A stretch of 64,000 bases of DNA from Tritrichomonas foetus (lineage: Eukaryota; Parabasalia; Tritrichomonadida; Tritrichomonadidae). This document shows positions 60,311-64,000 of this stretch, one piece after another. How positions within the stretch are numbered: the first letter of the stretch is position 1; each line of letters opens with the position of its first letter. The stretch is taken from positions 142,522-206,521 of the forward strand of contig MLAK01000627.1 in assembly GCA_001839685.1 (NCBI GenBank), given 5' to 3'. A program made the position numbers and the translations under genes. Below the pieces are notes generated by a model, which was not told where the DNA came from, made no database searches, and saw only the letters and a list, made by a program, of their open reading frames with translations.

Positions 60311-61909
60311 TTACTTCATGGACTCGAATTGATACATTGGAAGATCACCATTGTTTGCGATATAATCAAACAAGTGTTGTTCAAGATCAAGTTTCTGTTT
60401 TTCATGGCCTTCAACATCCAAATAGCTTTCAATCATACTCACAACGACGGACTCATCCAAATCATTCATCATTTCCAAAATAGTGAATTGTTTCACATTT
60501 TCATCATCACTATTATTAAAATTATTATTCGGATGATGATTATTGTCATCATCATCATCATTATCATTATAGTCGTTGTCACTCATATCATTAATAAAAT
60601 CATCATATTGCTCATTCGAATCAACAACTGTATTAGTCTGTGTAACCATTTCAACGAGATCTTTTTTAATGTTTTCATCACACATGAAAAAGTTTTTATT
60701 TAAAAAGTGAGAAATAGGTGTGTAATCTTGATCATCGCATCCTTTTTGTTTGGAAATTATATCTTTAAATAGTGTTATATTTCGTCTGAAATCATTTTGT
60801 TTCCGAATTTCATAATCAGGTAATGAATTAATATCATTTTGTGTTTCTTCGGGCAAGTATTCGAAAATCGCAGGTGAAATACGTTGAAGCTCGTGTGCAA
60901 CATAATCCCTTCTAGAATTACCAGCAGAGAGGTATTTTGGAATTAATTTGGTCAAATTTGGTCGAGTTGATAGAGTTTCTATGAATCGGTTTACAGAAAT
61001 TTGGAATTCAGTTTCTACATAATTAGAATTTGACTCGCAAAAAACAATATGAAGGAAATGAACTGCGAATGTTGGCATTCCTGTTGAATTGAATACTTCT
61101 CTAACAAAAGAATATTTAACAGAATCGTCTGGCGGGTCTTGTGGGTTTTGATCATTCAAAAAGAAGGGAAAATGAAATATTCCATTTAATAGCATGGCTT
61201 GTGGAGTTTCATTATGAATAAACTCTTGAACGTATTCCATAACATTTTGCGGTTTGACTTGATTAAAGTGGAAAAAGAAAGTAATGGCCATTGACAAAAA
61301 TGGATCATCACAATTGATGATATCATCTGTTAAGTAGTTAATAAATTCACGATCGAAGTCTGTTGTAAATAAGTCATCAGAAAGCCTTATAAGACTCTCC
61401 AGCCACCAGATTACGTTGGATGCGACATGAATTTTTATCAATTCGGAAAGAACAATTTTCGAGCCGCCGTGATTCAAATATTTGGTTGCAAAATCGTTTT
61501 CATCTTTAATGGCGAGTTTGTAGATCAAATCAGCGAATATTGAATTCGGCGGTCTTAGACAAAGTCGAGCTGCTTCGAGAAGGTCTCGGCGAACATCTTT
61601 GTTAATATTGTCATCGTTTGATTTTAAAAAGCTAATTGCGAGCGCATAAAAGCAGAAGGCGCAAAATCGATAATTCTCAAATTCGAAATCGTCTGAAGAA
61701 AATCCTAAAAAAAGTCGGGCATATTGAATACAGGCTTGTTGGCAGCTAATTTCTTTCTTGTCTAAGCTCGAAAATATGGAAGCGCATTCATTGATAAATG
61801 TTTCTGGATCTGTTTCTTCGACATCCAGGACATTCTCTTGTACACTAACATCTGATAAATCGTTTGGATTGTTTAGTTTTAAAAAAGTGCTGTTATTCAG
61901 CCAAATCAT
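60311..61909 (-). CDS. Helical-repeat protein with Asp/Asn-rich insert, unrecognised
   Basis: 532 residues. Residues 30-390 are a solenoid of amphipathic helices (AFCFYALAISFLKS, LLEAARLCLRP, IWWLESLIRLSDDLF, LSMAITFFFHF) of ARM/HEAT type. An acidic low-complexity insert encoded by GAT/AAT repeats (bases about 60520-60600) is followed by a predicted small helical end (LDESVVVSMIESYLDVEG). I recognise no family. The N-terminal NNPNDLSDVSVQENVLDVEE resembles the leading linker of several trichomonad ARM proteins but carries no motif I can name. It is the upstream neighbour of a Sds3-like gene in convergent orientation. Confidence 0.6.
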   Translation of the reverse strand: MIWLNNSTFLKLNNPNDLSDVSVQENVLDVEETDPETFINECASIFSSLDKKEISCQQACIQYARLFLGFSSDDFEFENYRFCAFCFYALAISFLKSNDDNINKDVRRDLLEAARLCLRPPNSIFADLIYKLAIKDENDFATKYLNHGGSKIVLSELIKIHVASNVIWWLESLIRLSDDLFTTDFDREFINYLTDDIINCDDPFLSMAITFFFHFNQVKPQNVMEYVQEFIHNETPQAMLLNGIFHFPFFLNDQNPQDPPDDSVKYSFVREVFNSTGMPTFAVHFLHIVFCESNSNYVETEFQISVNRFIETLSTRPNLTKLIPKYLSAGNSRRDYVAHELQRISPAIFEYLPEETQNDINSLPDYEIRKQNDFRRNITLFKDIISKQKGCDDQDYTPISHFLNKNFFMCDENIKKDLVEMVTQTNTVVDSNEQYDDFINDMSDNDYNDNDDDDDNNHHPNNNFNNSDDENVKQFTILEMMNDLDESVVVSMIESYLDVEGHEKQKLDLEQHLFDYIANNGDLPMYQFESMK

Positions 61910-62251
61910 TTAAAGTGGAAATTCTGATGAGAAAAAAAGTGACAGCTATTTGACCTTGGTTTCTGATTTTCAATTTCATTCAATTCTCATCTCTCTTAAA
62001 ATACTTCTATCTCATAATAAATAATATATTTCTACGTAATTTCAGACAAATAAATCTATACACCAATATATAAATATAAATATAATAACAAAATTCATTT
62101 TAACATAAATCAACATTCTCAATCACTAATTATAGGCTTGAAGCCCCTTTTTTTAAACATTTTGTTAATCATACAATTAATTCTAGAATGAATAGAAATT
62201 TAATTAGTTAATAAGATAAAAATTGAAAAAGATTACAAAACATTTAATAAA
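61910..62251. other. Intergenic region with candidate initiator
   Basis: 342 bases between two minus-strand genes. The minus strand has tcacttttttt at 61942-61932, a good match to the trichomonad TCA-type initiator, about 22 bases before the ATG at 61909. No gene is seen in the remainder. Confidence 0.45.
61932..61942 (-). promoter_or_regulatory. Candidate initiator (TCACTTTTTTT)
   Basis: Trichomonad genes often start transcription at a TCA-pyrimidine-W-W initiator a few to a few dozen bases before the ATG. This sequence, 22 bases upstream of the helical-repeat gene, fits in sequence and position. It was not tested and could be chance in T-rich DNA. Confidence 0.35.
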
Positions 62252-63361
62252 TTAATCGAAGGTAACATACTGTTCTTCCCGAGTTGTATAGACTAAAGCA
62301 AGTACAAACAATATCGTGAACCAGTAATATGGATTTAAAAATTTGTTATTCCACATCAGAGACCGCACAAAAAGAACAAGAATTGCAAACATTGAAAAAT
62401 TCCAAATTTTCGCTTTTTGAGAGGTTGATCTTGCAACGATAAGAATCATGGACGATAGAATTGCTATAATTCTAGCAGTTATCGCGAATTTCCATTTATT
62501 CTGATGCTGACTACTTAATAAATACTCAGCACCAATAAACCCATTTCTTGCACCTCCCATTTCTATATTATTCACAATTTTTGTGTCTATTGTCATATTT
62601 GTCAAATATCCAACAACTGTAAGTTTCTGTGGCATGAATAAAGTAATTCTAATTCTGACATCACCTGGTGTACATTTATCAAAGCTTTCAAATTGCTTGG
62701 TTTGATTGAAAGAAAAGTAGAAAAATCCATCTCCAATATATTTAAATGATTGATTAAACGTTGGCAATATTTCCATGTGGTCTTTGAATGGTACAAAAGG
62801 TGAAAAATCTTTATTACCTCGAAAAAGACGGGAATTGACATTATAAAGGCCAATTTCAATATCTTTTGATATTTCTTTTTCTGAATACGACAAATTCGGT
62901 GGATTGAAATACCTAGCGTCCATAAAATTGGTCGAATCCAAAGGTGATTTTATCCAAACCTTTAAATAGCGTCTCGTTCGAGTTGTTTTATCAGTGGAAT
63001 CAAATCCCTCCTCCAGCCATTGACAATAGTCAACCGTTCGTCTCAGAATTGCTGTTTGGGCTTGGACGCCAAAATCGAAATCAGTTAAAAGTGGATACAT
63101 CGCGTTATCTGTTTTTAAATATACGAAAGAATCATTAAATGATGGATCATAAGTCGCTTGATTGATGTTTGTGATGTTGCTGGATATTCGACATGCGGTC
63201 TTTAAAAGCCTGGAGTACTGGTATTCGCAAATCAGATAAAAAATCGTGGTTCCAATGATTCGAATGGCTGCAAAAGCGGTCCAAAACCAGTTTTCACGAA
63301 TAAAAATCCTATTGATGGCTCGGTACAACGAGCTTATCATCTTAATCATTGGGTTTTGCAT
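62252..63361 (-). CDS. TMEM43 (LUMA)-like multi-span membrane protein
   Basis: 369 residues. One membrane span near residues 24-46 is followed by a large lumenal or external domain and then three spans (about 290-308, 318-337, 345-362), the TMEM43 layout. Matching motifs are RRTVDYCQWLEE with RRYLKVWIKSPLDSTNF (TMEM43 YxYCxWxE... YxxKxW...IDSxxF), and the C-terminal GDVRIRITLF...LTVVGY then MGGARNGFIGAEYLL (TMEM43 GDLRVSFSY... VTVIARQ). Animal TMEM43 sits in the inner nuclear membrane and ER and contacts lamins and emerin; bacterial relatives exist, so a lamin-free role is likely here. The function is unknown. Confidence 0.7.
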   Translation of the reverse strand: MQNPMIKMISSLYRAINRIFIRENWFWTAFAAIRIIGTTIFYLICEYQYSRLLKTACRISSNITNINQATYDPSFNDSFVYLKTDNAMYPLLTDFDFGVQAQTAILRRTVDYCQWLEEGFDSTDKTTRTRRYLKVWIKSPLDSTNFMDARYFNPPNLSYSEKEISKDIEIGLYNVNSRLFRGNKDFSPFVPFKDHMEILPTFNQSFKYIGDGFFYFSFNQTKQFESFDKCTPGDVRIRITLFMPQKLTVVGYLTNMTIDTKIVNNIEMGGARNGFIGAEYLLSSQHQNKWKFAITARIIAILSSMILIVARSTSQKAKIWNFSMFAILVLFVRSLMWNNKFLNPYYWFTILFVLALVYTTREEQYVTFD

Positions 63362-63773
63362 TTTGGAATTTATTTGAAATAAATCTTTTGAAAAATTATC
63401 TTTGAAAATCTGAAAATATTCAATTTTTTGTTTCGTTAAAATGACGAATCATTTCGAACTTTTCAATATCGTCAGAAAAGTAATCCAGAAAAGTAGCACA
63501 TAGTGTTGGGATTTTTTGCGCTTCGCTCAAAAAATCCCAACACATTAAAAATCAATGATCACAAATGAGAAAACCAACGAAATCATAAATGAAAACATAA
63601 AAAATTAAATGAAAACACTAAAAATTTCATCAAACCCAAAATTTAACAATAAAAAATAATGAAATAACTAAATGCAATAACTAATGAAATCATAAATTTC
63701 AATCCCACCTTGATAAATTCCAAAAAAATTAACTTCATTTTTTAAATAATTTATTTTTTAATTACTATAAAAA
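63362..63773. other. Divergent intergenic region with hairpin
   Basis: 412 bases between the TMEM43-like gene and the last partial gene. It contains the perfect inverted repeat at 63503-63543 and is otherwise AT-rich with several near-repeats of gaaatcataaat and gaaaacataaaa (about 63577-63610). Confidence 0.5.
63503..63543. repeat. Perfect 16-base inverted repeat with 9-base loop
   Basis: The left arm gtgttgggattttttg (63503-63518) is exactly reverse-complemented by caaaaaatcccaacac (63528-63543) around the loop cgcttcgct. GC-containing 16-base perfect arms are very unlikely by chance in this AT-rich background, so this is a real element: a hairpin, a short palindromic repeat or a mobile-element relic. 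No terminator role is known for such a structure in a eukaryote. Confidence 0.75.
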
Positions 63774-64000
63774 ATGTATCAAACCATTAACAAGAAAACA
63801 AAAGCAGCACCTGGATATTATAAATCCATCAATAACTTATATTCCATGTATTGTGAAATGTCTGAAGAACCTGAAACACTCGATAACGTTTTCGATAAAG
63901 CCAAATTTCTCGATGACGTTTATTACATCTTCACCAATCAAAAGCCAACGCGATATAACGATGTTCGAATGTTAATCATTCACGAATATAAAGAATTTAA
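63774..64000 (+). CDS. 5' end of an unrecognised gene (runs off right edge)
   Basis: An ATG at 63774 opens a frame of 75 codons that stays open to the window end. It begins MYQTINKKTKAAPGYYKSIN and includes DKAKFLDDVYYIFTNQKPTRY. The third-position C bias (ttc, atc, gac, cac) exceeds that of the surrounding intergenic DNA, which supports real coding sequence. Too little is visible to name a family. Confidence 0.55.
   Translation, partial: MYQTINKKTKAAPGYYKSINNLYSMYCEMSEEPETLDNVFDKAKFLDDVYYIFTNQKPTRYNDVRMLIIHEYKEF

Noticed and set aside
1..64000. Introns, transposons, CRISPR arrays, rRNA
   Set aside because: All main frames are continuous, no trichomonad splice consensus was found in or between them, and no transposase, integrase, long terminal repeat or direct-repeat array was seen.

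Overview
The window looks like nuclear DNA of a parabasalid flagellate (trichomonad), probably Tritrichomonas-like. It is AT-rich, and every gene reads as one uninterrupted ORF, including a 12-kb dynein heavy chain. Genes are mostly 150-600 bp apart on both strands. It carries axonemal and centriolar genes, and a multi-membrane-span PAS/class III cyclase of a type I associate with trichomonads. The species call is an inference from composition and gene content. I found no tRNA, rRNA, CRISPR array, transposon or convincing intron.

Layout. 1-10 kb: 5' part of a membrane histidine kinase running off the left edge (-), a Tubby-domain protein (+), a coiled-coil protein (+), a CEP164-like WW/coiled-coil protein (-) and, divergent from it, a minimal SMN protein without a Tudor domain (+). 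10-25 kb: a small secreted repeat protein (-), a single-headed-type axonemal dynein heavy chain (-) and a QTRT2-like tRNA-guanine transglycosylase accessory subunit (-). 25-38 kb: a phytol/dolichol-kinase-like membrane protein (+), Tel2/TELO2 (+), an ASH-domain protein (-), a beta-propeller protein (-) and CFAP57 (+). 38-50 kb: an unrecognised basic protein (-), two coiled-coil proteins (+), the adenylyl/guanylyl cyclase (+) and a dynamin-related GTPase (+). 50-64 kb: a helical-repeat protein (-), a Cdc48-N/AAA+ protein with an 1,100-residue NPF/DPF-rich tail (+), a VPS9-like protein (-), an Sds3-like Sin3/HDAC subunit (+), another helical protein (-), a TMEM43-like membrane protein (-) and the first 75 codons of an unrecognised gene (+).

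The genes form no operon, but several share a theme. Tubby, CEP164-like, dynein heavy chain, ASH-domain protein and CFAP57 all point to cilium, basal body and axoneme biology. The kinase and the cyclase are signalling proteins. Dynamin, the VPS9-like protein and the AAA/NPF protein suggest membrane traffic. SMN, QTRT2, Tel2 and Sds3 are informational or regulatory housekeeping genes. The most unusual item is the AAA+ protein at 52360-57096, which joins a Cdc48-type N domain and one AAA module to a tail that looks like a clathrin/EH-domain adaptor. Several natural starts differ from the longest open frame, because that frame begins at TTG or GTG; I used the first plausible ATG.
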